Positions 31,773 through 40,803 are shown, counted from the stretch's first letter. The stretch is DNA of 64,000 nt from Streptomyces sp. NBC_00341 (GCF_041435055.1 NZ_CP108002.1:6200001-6264000); one strand, 5' to 3'. Numbers and translations are program-made. Notes: generated from the letters alone by a model not told the origin.

Positions 31773-32013
31773 GGTGACCGGCGGGCGGCGGACACCCGTC
31801 CGCACCCGCGGCCGGTCCCGCACAATCCTCACGAGACCGTGATCTGTCGGGCGGCACGGCACCCCGGATGTTCGTAGATACTGTGCGAAGGTTTAGGGTT
31901 CGGCCGTCTGCCGATTGACGGACCCACCTGGCTGACACCGGACCGGAAGCAACAGCTGGACGTGCGAGGCCGGGAGGGACAACCGCGCTCGACGCGTCTT
32001 GGGGGCTTTGGCG

Positions 32014-34497
32014 ATGGACCCGACAAACCGGGGGCCGGAAGAGTACGGCCACGACAGCAACGGCTCCGCGCAGGACGCCGGCCGCCGGCGTCCCGCCCGC
32101 GATCCGCTGACGCCCGATTTCGGTCAGCAAACACCGCAGCAGGCCCGCATCGTCCAGCTCATATCGGGCAGCCTCCTGCTCACGGTCAACCCCGTCGACG
32201 GCAGCGAGGTCGAACCGGTCCGGCCGGGCGAGCACCCCGCGGAACCGGTCCGCCGCACCCCCGCGGAGCGCGCGGAGCGCGAACGCGCCGCCGCACCCCC
32301 CGTGCCGCCCGGACCCCCCGTCCTCCAGCTGCCCCTCCTGGAGCGCGCGGACGAACGCGAGCGGCTGGTGCGCCTGCTGGCCCGCGGACGCTCGGTACGG
32401 CTCACCGGACCGGCCGGATCCGGCCGAACCGCGCTCCTCGAAGCGGTCGCCTCGGACTGCGCGCAACTCGCACCGGACGGAGTCGTCCGGCTCAGCGGCC
32501 ACAAGCGGACCGTCACCGACGTGCTGTACGGGCTCTTCGACGCCGTCCACGACGCACCGCTGTACCGCCCGGACCGGGCGGTGCTGCTGGAGAAGCTGCG
32601 CACCACCGGCGCCGTCGTCGTCCTGGACGACCTGGAGTTCGGCGGCGCCGCGCTGGACGAACTGTTCGACGCGACGCCCGAATGCGCCTTCCTGCTCGCC
32701 GCGACGCCCGACGTCACCGCACCGGACGCCGACTCCCACCTCGAAGAGGTCTTCCTCACCGGGCTCGACCGTGACGCCTCGGTCGTCCTGATGGAGCGGG
32801 TGGTCGAACGGCCGCTCACCGAGGAGGAGGCCAACTGGGCGGGCGACCTCTGGTTCGAGTCCGAGGGCCTCCCGCTGCGCTTCGTCCAGGCGGGCGCCCT
32901 GCTGCGCCAGCGCGACCTGTTGCGCGCCGACCCCACCGCGTACGACGAGTACGGCTACCTCGACAGCCGGCCGCCCGCGCAGGAGCCGCTGCCGCCCGAA
33001 CCCCTCGACCTGCCGCTGCCCAGCCTCGGGGAGGGCGCCGCGCCCGCCGCGCTGCTCGCCTCCCGGCTGAGCGACGCCGCGCGCGACACCCTGCGCTTCG
33101 CGGTCGCGCTGGGCGGTGAGGTGCCGCACCAGGCGCATCTGCCCGCGCTCGTGGGGGACACCCACGCCGATGCCGCGCTCGGGGAGCTGGCCGGCTGCGG
33201 GCTGCTCTCCCCGGCCGGGTCCCGCTACCGGCTGGCCGCCGGGGTGCTCGCCCAGCTGGTGGCCGCCGGATACGGGGACGACGCCACGGTCCGGGCCCGT
33301 ACGGCCGCCCAGCACTACGCCTGGTGGGCCGGTCACCCCTCGGTCACCCCCGCCCGTACGGTTGCAGAGGCCGACGCGATCGTCGCGGCGATGACCCAGC
33401 TGGTGCCGGGGGACGGGGCCGGGCAGACCAGTGTCGCCGTACTACTGGCCCGCAGCGCCGCGCCCGCCTTCGCGGCAGGGCTGCACTGGAGCGGCTGGGA
33501 GAAGTCCCTGCGGATCGGCCAGGAGGCGGCCCGGATCGCCGGTGAGGTGGCCGAAGAGGCTTACTTCCACCACGAGTTGGGCGTACTCGCGCTCTGCGCC
33601 GGTCATCCGGACCGGGCCAGGGCCGAGCTGGAGACCTCCATCAGCATGCGTGGGGCGCTCGCCGACAAGCCGGGGGCCGTGGCCGGGCGCCGGGCGCTCG
33701 CCCTGGTCGAGGACCTCTCCGGCGCTGCGGTGGCCGGGCAGGTCCCGGTGGGCGAGGAGCTGCCCGCGAGCCGCTTCGAGGCGACGCCGTCCGGTGCCAC
33801 GACGTCCGTCATACCGGTCACGATGCCGTCGGCGCCGTACGCGGACGACGCCACCGCCGTCCTGTCCCGGCAGACCGCTCCGAAGGGCGCCGGCGGGCGT
33901 CTCGCGGTGCTGGGCGGGGCGCGCCGCAATCTGGTGGCCGCGGGTGCGGGCGTGCTGCTGGCCGGAGTGCTCGGCACGGTGGTGACGCTCGGGCTGACGT
34001 CCAACAGCGATCCGCAGGACGACCCCGCCGTCTCGACCGAGCAGTCGGTGGGCGGGGGCGACGACGACCAGAACGAGGCTCCGGCGCAGGAGCCGGCGGA
34101 CCGGACGGTTCCGTCCTCCCCGGCGACGAGCTCCACTTCGTCGACGCCGGGGCCGACGGGCACCGGGTCCGCGCCGACCGGGAGCGGGAGTTCGTCCCCG
34201 GGGTCGAGTACCCCGCAGGACACCCCGTCCTCCTCGGGGAAGCCGTCGAGCGACCGGCCGAGCCCGTCCGACACGTCGTCCAAGTCGTCCGAGCCGCCGG
34301 AATCGGATCCGCCGCCGGTGAGCGAGTCCCCGAGCACCTCTGTGCCGCCGACGAGTGAGCCGCCGTCGCCCACGGACCCCGCGACGGACGATCCGGGTGA
34401 GCCCGATTCGTCGGACTCGGCGAGTGGGCCTTCGGGGGCGATGAGTGCGAGCGCGGAGGGGTCCGGGGCGCCGTCGGAGAGCCCGTCGGTGGCCTGA
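32014..34497 (+). CDS. Large membrane-anchored P-loop protein with Ser/Thr/Pro-rich external tail
   Basis: 827 residues; ATG 32014 is chosen over the upstream TTG/ATG choices because GGGGGC lies 8 bases before it. Order: Pro-rich N-terminus, a P-loop ATPase-like domain (about 105-330), a helical region (about 340-590), one membrane helix (about 638-660) and a 165-residue tail almost entirely of Ser, Thr, Pro, Asp and Glu. The Walker A-like loop is GPAGSGRT (132-139): the lysine is arginine (R138). Walker B-like VVVLDDLE follows at about 202. Annotated in Streptomyces as an ATP/GTP-binding protein; no function is known to me. The tail looks like a cell-wall-spanning stalk. Confidence 0.85.
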   Translation: MDPTNRGPEEYGHDSNGSAQDAGRRRPARDPLTPDFGQQTPQQARIVQLISGSLLLTVNPVDGSEVEPVRPGEHPAEPVRRTPAERAERERAAAPPVPPGPPVLQLPLLERADERERLVRLLARGRSVRLTGPAGSGRTALLEAVASDCAQLAPDGVVRLSGHKRTVTDVLYGLFDAVHDAPLYRPDRAVLLEKLRTTGAVVVLDDLEFGGAALDELFDATPECAFLLAATPDVTAPDADSHLEEVFLTGLDRDASVVLMERVVERPLTEEEANWAGDLWFESEGLPLRFVQAGALLRQRDLLRADPTAYDEYGYLDSRPPAQEPLPPEPLDLPLPSLGEGAAPAALLASRLSDAARDTLRFAVALGGEVPHQAHLPALVGDTHADAALGELAGCGLLSPAGSRYRLAAGVLAQLVAAGYGDDATVRARTAAQHYAWWAGHPSVTPARTVAEADAIVAAMTQLVPGDGAGQTSVAVLLARSAAPAFAAGLHWSGWEKSLRIGQEAARIAGEVAEEAYFHHELGVLALCAGHPDRARAELETSISMRGALADKPGAVAGRRALALVEDLSGAAVAGQVPVGEELPASRFEATPSGATTSVIPVTMPSAPYADDATAVLSRQTAPKGAGGRLAVLGGARRNLVAAGAGVLLAGVLGTVVTLGLTSNSDPQDDPAVSTEQSVGGGDDDQNEAPAQEPADRTVPSSPATSSTSSTPGPTGTGSAPTGSGSSSPGSSTPQDTPSSSGKPSSDRPSPSDTSSKSSEPPESDPPPVSESPSTSVPPTSEPPSPTDPATDDPGEPDSSDSASGPSGAMSASAEGSGAPSESPSVA

Positions 34498-34553
34498 GCG
34501 GAACGGACGCGGACGTGGGTGGGGGGTGTGGGGTGCGGGCGCCCGGGGCGGGC

Positions 34554-34583
34554 GCCTTGTCCTCAATCGCCGGACGGGCTTGA
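34554..34583. repeat. Interspersed intergenic repeat, copy 2
   Basis: Same core as copy 1 (CTCAATCGCCGGACGGGCT). Here the GCCGGACGGGC at 34569-34579 is followed by its exact complement, so this copy is also half of a terminator hairpin. Confidence 0.8.
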
Positions 34584-34601
34584 TATGAGCGCCCGTCCGG
34601 C
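34569..34601. terminator. Hairpin between convergent genes
   Basis: GCCGGACGGGC (34569-34579) and GCCCGTCCGGC (34591-34601) form a perfect 11-pair stem with an 11-base loop, between the stops at 34497 (plus) and 34666 (minus). Confidence 0.75.
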
Positions 34602-34628
34602 AGGGTCCCGGTCTCCGGGCGAGGGTGC

Positions 34629-34654
34629 GTCCTCAATCGCCGGACGGGCTTGAT
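34629..34654. repeat. Interspersed intergenic repeat, copy 3
   Basis: Third copy of the CTCAATCGCCGGACGGGCT core, same orientation as copy 2 and 75 bases from it, ending 12 bases before the nucS stop. Confidence 0.8.
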
Positions 34655-34665
34655 GTGCCCCCGGG

Positions 34666-35337
34666 TCAGAACAGGCGGAGTTTGTCGTCCTCGATGCCGC
34701 GCATCGCGTTGTAGTCGAGGACCACGCAGCCGATCCCTCGGTCCGTTGCCAGTACGCGGGCCTGGGGCTTGATCTCCTGGGCGGCGAAGATGCCCTTCAC
34801 CGGGGCGAGATGCGGATCGCGGTTGAGCAGCTCCAGGTAGCGGGTCAGCTGTTCCACGCCGTCGATGTCGCCGCGTCGCTTCAGTTCGACGGCCACGGTC
34901 CCGCCGTCGGCGTCGCGGCACAGGATGTCGACGGGGCCGATGGCGGTGAAGTACTCGCGGCGGATCAGCGTGTAGCCCTCGCCGAGGGTCTCGATCCGGT
35001 CAGCGAGCAGTTCCTGGAGATGAGCCTCCACGCCGTCCTTGATCAGACCGGGATCGACGCCCAGTTCGTGGGACGAGTCATGGAGGATTTCTTCCATGGT
35101 GATGATCAGTTTTTCGCCCGCCTTGTTCACCACGGTCCAGACGCCCTCGGTGTCGCCGGCGCCCTCCTTCAGGGTGCAGGGCGGTGACATCCAGTTGAGC
35201 GGTTTGTACGCCCTGTCGTCGGCGTGGATCGAGACGCTCCCGTCCGCCTTCACCAGGATCAGACGGGGAGCGGAGGGCAGGTGGGCCGTGAGCCGGCCCG
35301 CGTAGTCCACGGAGCAGCGGGCGATGACGAGACGCAT
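34666..35337 (-). CDS. nucS: Endonuclease NucS (non-canonical mismatch repair)
   Basis: Mismatch-specific double-strand endonuclease that replaces MutS/MutL in actinobacteria. ATG 35337 ([16 protein letters not shown]) is preferred to the upstream ATG by 9 bases; 223 residues. The catalytic residues Asp137, Glu151 and Lys153 lie in [13 protein letters not shown] and [17 protein letters not shown]. The protein ends in DDKLRLF, and LRLF is the usual beta-clamp binding peptide of NucS. Single gene. Confidence 0.96.
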   Translation of the reverse strand: MRLVIARCSVDYAGRLTAHLPSAPRLILVKADGSVSIHADDRAYKPLNWMSPPCTLKEGAGDTEGVWTVVNKAGEKLIITMEEILHDSSHELGVDPGLIKDGVEAHLQELLADRIETLGEGYTLIRREYFTAIGPVDILCRDADGGTVAVELKRRGDIDGVEQLTRYLELLNRDPHLAPVKGIFAAQEIKPQARVLATDRGIGCVVLDYNAMRGIEDDKLRLF

Positions 35338-35600
35338 GGTGGGCAACGCTACTCGACGAAGTGTGGTCGACGCGATTCACCCACCCGTCACTCCATCCCC
35401 GCCCCTACCTGACCGAATCTGGCTTGTCCGTCTTTGAACCCCTTCGTTATTGGCCGGTTGTGTTCCCAATCTCCTGGTGCGGCCCGGACTGCACCCTTAC
35501 CGTGGATGCAGGAGGTCGCCGTCTGTGCACGCTGCGTCGCCGTCCTCCTTCCCTGCCCGTAAGGCCCCGGCACTCTGCCGGGGTCGCGAGAGGAGAACCC

Positions 35601-35993
35601 ATGTCGCTCGACGTCTCACCGGCGCTGTTGGAACAGGCCGAGCGAGGCGAGGTCGACGAAGCCGACTTCGTCGACTGCGTCCGGACCTCCCTGCCCTTCG
35701 CGTGGGAGATGATCAGCTCGCTGGTGGCTCAGCTGAAGGTCGACGGCGGCGAGTTCGCCGACAACCAGACGCCGCCGCCCAGCGAGCAGGCACGCGGCCA
35801 GCTGCTGCGCGCACTCGCAAGTGACGCGATCCGCGGCGCGCTGCAGCGGCACTTCGGAGTGCGTCTGGCATTCCAGAACTGCCACCGCGTCGCGGTGTTC
35901 CCGCTGGACGCCTCGGTCGACGACCGGCTGGCCAAATTCACCTCGGTGAGGGGCCAGTTGCTCAACCAGTCGCCCGAACTACGGGACTGCTGA
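35601..35993 (+). CDS. Conserved Streptomyces protein of unknown function
   Basis: 130 residues from ATG 35601, with AGGAGAA before it. It starts MSLDVSPALLEQAERGEVDEAD, is mostly helical with no membrane segment or signal peptide, and has a single-domain look with LPFAWEMISSLVAQLK, LASDAIRGALQRHFGVRLAFQNCHRVAVFP and a short acidic C-terminus (RDC end). I recognise it as a common Streptomyces protein but know no function. It is transcribed from the gap shared with nucS (263 bases, divergent). Confidence 0.78.
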   Translation: MSLDVSPALLEQAERGEVDEADFVDCVRTSLPFAWEMISSLVAQLKVDGGEFADNQTPPPSEQARGQLLRALASDAIRGALQRHFGVRLAFQNCHRVAVFPLDASVDDRLAKFTSVRGQLLNQSPELRDC

Positions 35994-36061
35994 ACGTCGT
36001 TGCTGTCGCTCCGGGCCGCGGGAGGTGCGACTGGTCCGGGGCGGCAGCTCCCGTTCGTACA

Positions 36062-36080
36062 CCGGAAGTGCCCTTTCCGG
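36062..36080. terminator. Weak hairpin between convergent genes
   Basis: CCGGAA (36062-36067) with TTCCGG (36075-36080), 7-base loop, in the convergent gap before the oxidoreductase stop. Confidence 0.35.
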
Positions 36081-36083
36081 CGG

Positions 36084-37127
36084 TCATTTCAGGAGCGGCA
36101 GTACTTCGGTGCCCAGCCGCGCTACGTTCTCCTCCGTGGCCACCAGATCTCCCGAGCCCTCGACCAGGAGCGCGAAGCGCGTGATACCCGTGCGCTCCCT
36201 CGTGGCCGCGAGCCGGTCCGCCGCGAGCCGGGGCGGGCCCACCGGGTGAATGCCGCACAGCATCTCCGTATAGCCGACCGGGTCGCGCATCACCCGGTGC
36301 CGGCCGTCGACCGTGACATGGGCGTCCAGGCCCTGCCGCAGCCAGCCGGGCATCGCCTTCACGAGCGTCTCGGTGGCGTCCTCGGCGCGGTCCCCGATCT
36401 GGGCCACCCCCGCCGAGACGTGCCCGGCCTCCCGCACGCTCTCGGGCGAACGGCCCGCGGCCAGCGCGGCGGTCCGCCAGAGGCCGACCATCTCGGCCTT
36501 CTCCTCGTCCCCGCAGTGCATGCCGAGCAGCATCGGCAGGCCGTTCTCGGCCGCGAGCCGCACGCTCTTCGGCGAGGTGCACGCGACGACCACCTCGGGA
36601 CCGCCGGGGTTCTCACCGCTCTCCGGCTCGTACAGTTCGTCGGCCCGGGGGACCACCGCCACCTCGGGGAAGCCGTAACGCTCCCCGCGGCCCGCCACGC
36701 GCGGTTCGCGCAGCCAGTCGAGCAACAGGCCCAGGGACTCCGGGAAGCCCCTCTCGTAGGCCTCCAGGCCGCCGCCGAACACCTCCAGGTCGATCCAGGG
36801 GCCGCCCCGGCCGACGCCCAGGATGAACCGGCCGCCACTGGTCAGATGGAGCAGCGCGGCCTGCTCGCCGAGCGCGACGGGGTGCTGCGTCGGGAGCACG
36901 CTCACCGCCGTGCCCACCCGGATTCTGCGGGTGCGGCCGAGCAGCAGCGCGGCCAGCGTGACCGCGGACGGGCAGACCCCGTACGGCACGAAATGATGTT
37001 CTGCCAGCCAGACCGAGTCGAGTCCGGACTCCTCCGCGACCTCGGCGGACCGGATCGCGCGGTGCAGCGCTTCCCCCGGGCCCTGCCCCGGGAACTGGGC
37101 TGCCAGTACGAACGTTCCCACACGCAT
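36084..37127 (-). CDS. LLM (luciferase-like) F420/flavin-dependent oxidoreductase
   Basis: 347 residues of the bacterial luciferase-like monooxygenase superfamily. N-terminal GTFVLAAQFPG and GLDSVWLAEHHFVPYG, then VLPTQHPVALGEQAALLHLTSGGRF (shown here in part: GEQAALLHLTSGGRFILGVGRG), typical of class members that use F420 or FMN. Substrate unknown. It is transcribed alone, opposite to both neighbours. Confidence 0.88.
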   Translation of the reverse strand: MRVGTFVLAAQFPGQGPGEALHRAIRSAEVAEESGLDSVWLAEHHFVPYGVCPSAVTLAALLLGRTRRIRVGTAVSVLPTQHPVALGEQAALLHLTSGGRFILGVGRGGPWIDLEVFGGGLEAYERGFPESLGLLLDWLREPRVAGRGERYGFPEVAVVPRADELYEPESGENPGGPEVVVACTSPKSVRLAAENGLPMLLGMHCGDEEKAEMVGLWRTAALAAGRSPESVREAGHVSAGVAQIGDRAEDATETLVKAMPGWLRQGLDAHVTVDGRHRVMRDPVGYTEMLCGIHPVGPPRLAADRLAATRERTGITRFALLVEGSGDLVATEENVARLGTEVLPLLK

Positions 37128-37337
37128 CGCCTATTGCCTCCTTGCGGCCGACGCGGCTCTCCCCTGCTGGCAACAACGTCTGACACGTGCCAAAGGCACG
37201 GTCGGGCCGGAAGTTGTTGCGATTTTCCGGTAACCCGTCCCGTCAGTGGCCCGGCCGCGCGCGGTGCGGTACGTATGCCCCGGCCGAATGGCCCTACGCT
37301 GGACGGGAACTGCCCAGCCTGCCCCGTGAGGTGTCCC

Positions 37338-37667
37338 GTGTCCCCGCGCCGCAACCGCCCCCGAGGCGGCGAGAGCCCCACCGATAGCGCCGGCGCGGTG
37401 GGGGACCGGTACGGGGGTGGCGGACGCGCGGAGGAGTGGCAGGGCGAGGACTGGTCCGTCCGCCCGGTGAGCGGCGCGAGCGCGGCGGGCAAGCGCTACC
37501 GGTGCCCCGGCTGCGACCAGGAGATCCCGTCCGGCGTCCCGCACCTGGTGGCCTGGCCCCAGTACGGCGGCATCGACGACCGCAGGCACTGGCACAAGGC
37601 GTGCTGGAACGCGAAGGACCGCCGCACCACTCGGGTGCAGCGGTCCAGGAACGCGCCTCGGTACTGA
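37338..37667 (+). CDS. Small zinc-ribbon-like protein (annotated as ATP/GTP-binding in relatives)
   Basis: 109 residues from GTG 37338 (VSPRRNRPRGGE). Arg/Pro/Gly-rich N-terminal 60 residues, then a compact domain YRCPGCDQEI...HLVAWP...RRHWHKACWNAK with Cys-x2-Cys and His/Cys pairs that could bind zinc, similar in layout to HNH-type treble clefs but without a clear catalytic HNH triad. Its ATP/GTP-binding label in Streptomyces databases has no motif to support it here. Convergent with the ABC permease gene. Confidence 0.75.
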   Translation: MSPRRNRPRGGESPTDSAGAVGDRYGGGGRAEEWQGEDWSVRPVSGASAAGKRYRCPGCDQEIPSGVPHLVAWPQYGGIDDRRHWHKACWNAKDRRTTRVQRSRNAPRY

Positions 37668-37675
37668 ACGTCCCC

Positions 37676-37692
37676 CCGGTGCGCGGCACCGG
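37676..37692. terminator. Short hairpin between convergent genes
   Basis: CCGGTGC (37676-37682), loop GCG, GCACCGG (37686-37692), between the stops at 37667 (plus) and 37706 (minus). Confidence 0.45.
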
Positions 37693-37705
37693 CGCGGTGG
37701 CCCGG

Positions 37706-38596
37706 TCAGACGTCGCGGCGGCTCATCGCGAGGTAGGCGCCGCCCATGGCCACGGCGGTCACCCCGAGGATGATCCACAGCGGTTCCCAGCCGGACGGCC
37801 CGGTGCCGGTGACCGAGGTGTCGTAGAAGTTGCTGAGCTGGTTGGGGATGGAGTATTCCAGGAGCCACTCCTGGAGCTTCGCGAGCGACTCGGCGAACAT
37901 GAAGATCGCCAGCACGAGCGGCAGCAGCACGACGCCGATCATGATCGTGATCGCGCCGGCGGAGTGCCGGATCAGCGCACCGATCGCCAGCGAGAGCAGC
38001 CCCAGCGTCGCGATGTAGAGGCCCACGCCGACCGTGCTGCGCAGCCAGTCGGAACCGCTGGGGGCGTCGGCGTCCAGGATGGCCGTCTGGAGCACCGCGA
38101 CGATCGAGGTCATCACGGTCGTGAGGACGAAGGCGAGCAGGAAGAAGACGATGGCCTTCGCGCCGAGCACCCGGCCGGGGCTGGGGCAGGCCGTCATCGT
38201 CGTACGGATCATCCCGGTGCCGTACTCGGAGGCGATCGTCATCACGCCGAGCGTGATCACGCAGATCGAGCCGAGCAGAACGCCGAAGAAGCCGAGGCTG
38301 AGCACCGGGGTGGAGCCCAGATCGGTGTCGGACGCGTCGACCGCGATCGCGACGAGCAGACCGATGACGAGCAGCAGCACGATCTGGACGCCGAGCGTCC
38401 ACATCGTCGAGCGGACCGAACGGATCTTGGTCCACTCCGAGGCGATCGCGTCGGCGAGGGTGGCCCGGCGCACCGGGATCGGCGAGGTGTAGAAGCCCGC
38501 CCCCGCGCCCTGCTGCGGTGCGGGCGGCTGCTGGTACGCCTGCGGCTGGAACGGCGCCTGCTGGAACGGCGTCTGCGGCGTGGACGGCGTTGTCAT
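37706..38596 (-). CDS. ABC-2 type permease, module A
   Basis: 296 residues. A Pro/Gln-rich cytoplasmic N-terminus of about 45 residues (MTTPSTPQTPFQQAPFQPQ...) precedes DAIASEWTKIRSVRSTMWTL and six membrane helices. The motif EWTKIRS-x-RSTMW recurs in the module B permease. Its ATG overlaps the stop of the ATPase gene by 4 bases. It lies in the conserved exporter block next to filP/scy; substrate unknown. Confidence 0.9.
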   Translation of the reverse strand: MTTPSTPQTPFQQAPFQPQAYQQPPAPQQGAGAGFYTSPIPVRRATLADAIASEWTKIRSVRSTMWTLGVQIVLLLVIGLLVAIAVDASDTDLGSTPVLSLGFFGVLLGSICVITLGVMTIASEYGTGMIRTTMTACPSPGRVLGAKAIVFFLLAFVLTTVMTSIVAVLQTAILDADAPSGSDWLRSTVGVGLYIATLGLLSLAIGALIRHSAGAITIMIGVVLLPLVLAIFMFAESLAKLQEWLLEYSIPNQLSNFYDTSVTGTGPSGWEPLWIILGVTAVAMGGAYLAMSRRDV

Positions 38597-39828
38597 CGGG
38601 GGTCCTCGCTGGTGTCGCGCGCGGTCGGGTCTGCCGGAGCCGCGGCGGGCGCAGCCGGGGCGGGAGCAGGAGCGGTGGGGGCGGGGGCAGGGGTACTGGG
38701 CACGGGCGGCGCCGCCGGGGCGTGGGCCGGGACCTGGTCCGTCGCGCCGCCCGGTGCGGGGGCTGTCGCGTACGGGTTGTCCCCGGGCGGCGGCGGGGCG
38801 TACCAGCCCTGCTGCGGCACGTCGGGGACGGCGGGCTGCGGCGGGGCGTACCCGGGGTGCTGGCCGTATCCCATGCCCGGCGGGGGCGGTTGCAGCCCCG
38901 CCTTCTGGTCGGCCGTCGAGCGGTAGTCCACGGCGCCCTGCGTCATCCGCATGTACGCCTCCTCCAGCGAGGCCTGGTGCGGCGAGAGCTCCCACAGCCG
39001 TACGTCGGAGTCATGGGCGAGATCGCTGATCCGGGGCAGTGCCAGCCCGGTGATCCGCAGGGCGCCGTCCGGCTCCGGCATCACCTGGCCGCCCGCCTCC
39101 GTGAGGGTGGCGGTGAGCTTCTCCCGCTGCTCGGACCCGTTGTCCTGGACCCGGACGCGGGCGAAGTCGGCCGAGTTGGCCGAGATGAAGTCCGTGATGC
39201 TCATATCGGCCATCAGCTGGCCGCGGCCGATCACGATCAGGTGGTCGGCGGTGAGCGCCATCTCGCTCATGAGGTGACTGGAGACGAAGACCGTACGGCC
39301 CTCCGACGCCAGCATCTTCATCAGGTTGCGGACCCAGAGGATGCCCTCAGGGTCGAGGCCGTTGACCGGCTCGTCGAAGAGCAGCACCTGAGGGTCGCCC
39401 AGCAGCGCGGCCGCGATGCCGAGCCGCTGCCCCATGCCGAGCGAGAAGCCCTTGGAACGCTTGCGGGCGACGTTCTGCAGGCCCACGACCCCGAGCACCT
39501 CGTCGACCCGGGCGGCCGGGATGCCGGCGAGCTGGGCGAGCGACAGCAGGTGGTTGCGGGCGCTGCGGCCGCCGTGCACCGCCTTGGCGTCCAGCAGGGC
39601 GCCCACCTGGCGCGGTGCGTTCGGCAGGCTGCGGTAGGCGTGGCCGCCGATCGTCACACTGCCCGCGGTCGGCCGGTCCAGGCCGAGGATCATGCGCATG
39701 GTCGTCGATTTGCCCGACCCGTTGGGACCGAGGAATCCGGTGACGGAGCCCGGCCGCACCTGGAAGGAAAGGTTGTACACGGCCGTCTTCGCGCCATAGC
39801 GCTTGGTCAGGCCGACTGCCTCGATCAT
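38593..39828 (-). CDS. ABC transporter ATPase with Pro-rich C-terminal extension, module A
   Basis: 411 residues. The N-terminal 215 residues are a complete ATPase: Walker A GPNGSGKSTT, signature FSLGMGQRL, Walker B VLLFDEPVNGLD and His in VSSHLMSEMAL. After a regulatory segment (about 220-310) comes an unusual 100-residue Pro/Ala/Gly/Gln tail (QPPPPGMGYGQHPGYAPPQP...). The next gene, overlapping by 4 bases, is the cognate permease and also has a Pro-rich tail. Function unknown. Confidence 0.92.
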   Translation of the reverse strand: MIEAVGLTKRYGAKTAVYNLSFQVRPGSVTGFLGPNGSGKSTTMRMILGLDRPTAGSVTIGGHAYRSLPNAPRQVGALLDAKAVHGGRSARNHLLSLAQLAGIPAARVDEVLGVVGLQNVARKRSKGFSLGMGQRLGIAAALLGDPQVLLFDEPVNGLDPEGILWVRNLMKMLASEGRTVFVSSHLMSEMALTADHLIVIGRGQLMADMSITDFISANSADFARVRVQDNGSEQREKLTATLTEAGGQVMPEPDGALRITGLALPRISDLAHDSDVRLWELSPHQASLEEAYMRMTQGAVDYRSTADQKAGLQPPPPGMGYGQHPGYAPPQPAVPDVPQQGWYAPPPPGDNPYATAPAPGGATDQVPAHAPAAPPVPSTPAPAPTAPAPAPAAPAAAPADPTARDTSEDPR

Positions 39829-39955
39829 GCTCCAGCCCCATCGACTTATCTGTCGTCGGGGCCCAGGCCGTCCGGCCGCACGCCCCCCGTAAGAGTTAGG
39901 AGGATAACCAGGCCTTTACGGTTCCGGCCAAGCGGCGCTGCGGCGGCGCGTCCGC

Positions 39956-39992
39956 GGCGGAGGCCGCGGACCGGGGTCCGCGGCGCTCCGCC
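39956..39992 (-). terminator. Hairpin terminator of exporter module B
   Basis: GGCGGAG and CCGCGGACC (39956-39972) pair with GGTCCGCGG and CTCCGCC (39975-39992), with one bulged base on the left and two on the right. It lies just downstream of the module B permease stop at 40020, on the minus strand. Confidence 0.65.
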
Positions 39993-40019
39993 GGCGCCAG
40001 GGATCGGACGCTTGCGGCG

Positions 40020-40799
40020 TCAGGCGTCCCGCTTCTTGAGTACGAGGAAACCGCCGATCACCGCGGCCGCCACCCAGGCCACCATGATCAGCAGCCCGGC
40101 CCACGGCCCGTAGGGCGCCGGATCGCTGTTCATCGCGTCCGGCACCACCTGCATGATCTTGGACCCGGCCTGGTCGGGGAAGTACCGGGCGACGCTCTTG
40201 GCGCCCGGCACGGCCGACAGGATCTGCGAGACCAGGAAGAAGAACGGCATCAGGATGCCGAGCGACAGCATCGAGCTGCGCAGCATCGTCGCCACCGCCA
40301 TGGAGAACAGCGCGATCAGCCCCATGTAGAGGCCGCCGCCGACCACCGCCCGCAGCACGTTGTCCGCGCCGATGTCCGTGCCGTGGTCACCCAGCAGGGC
40401 CTGGCCGAGGAAGAACGTCACGAAACTGGTGGCCAGACCTACCACCAGCGCCAGCACAGTGGCCACCAGCATCTTGCTGAAGAGGAACGTGGCGCGCTGC
40501 GGCACGGCCGCCAGCGAGGCGCGGATCATGCCGGAGCTGTACTCCGTACCGACCACCAGGACACCGAAGACCACCATCGCCAGCTGGCCGAGAATCATTC
40601 CGGAGAAGCTGACGAACGTGGGGTCGAAGGTGGCCCGCTCCGCGTCGGAGAGGTCGTTGAACTGGGAGTTCATCACCGCACAGAGCGCGGCGCCCATCGC
40701 GACGGTGACGACGAACGCGGAGATCAGCGTCCAGGTGGTCGAGGAGACCGTACGGATCTTGGTCCATTCGGAGGTCAGGACCGCGGGTACCGATGCCAT
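40020..40799 (-). CDS. ABC-2 type permease, module B
   Basis: 259 residues, six membrane helices; SEWTKIRTVSSTTWTLISAF is the counterpart of the module A motif, without the Pro-rich N-terminus. It starts 5 bases after the ATPase stop. ABC-2 permeases of this class usually export small hydrophobic or cell-envelope substrates. Confidence 0.9.
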   Translation of the reverse strand: MASVPAVLTSEWTKIRTVSSTTWTLISAFVVTVAMGAALCAVMNSQFNDLSDAERATFDPTFVSFSGMILGQLAMVVFGVLVVGTEYSSGMIRASLAAVPQRATFLFSKMLVATVLALVVGLATSFVTFFLGQALLGDHGTDIGADNVLRAVVGGGLYMGLIALFSMAVATMLRSSMLSLGILMPFFFLVSQILSAVPGAKSVARYFPDQAGSKIMQVVPDAMNSDPAPYGPWAGLLIMVAWVAAAVIGGFLVLKKRDA

Positions 40800-40803
40800 G
40801 TCG

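Noticed and set aside
39841..40019. Possible small gene between exporter modules
   Set aside because: No frame with a ribosome site; the span is explained by the module B terminator hairpin and the module A promoter.
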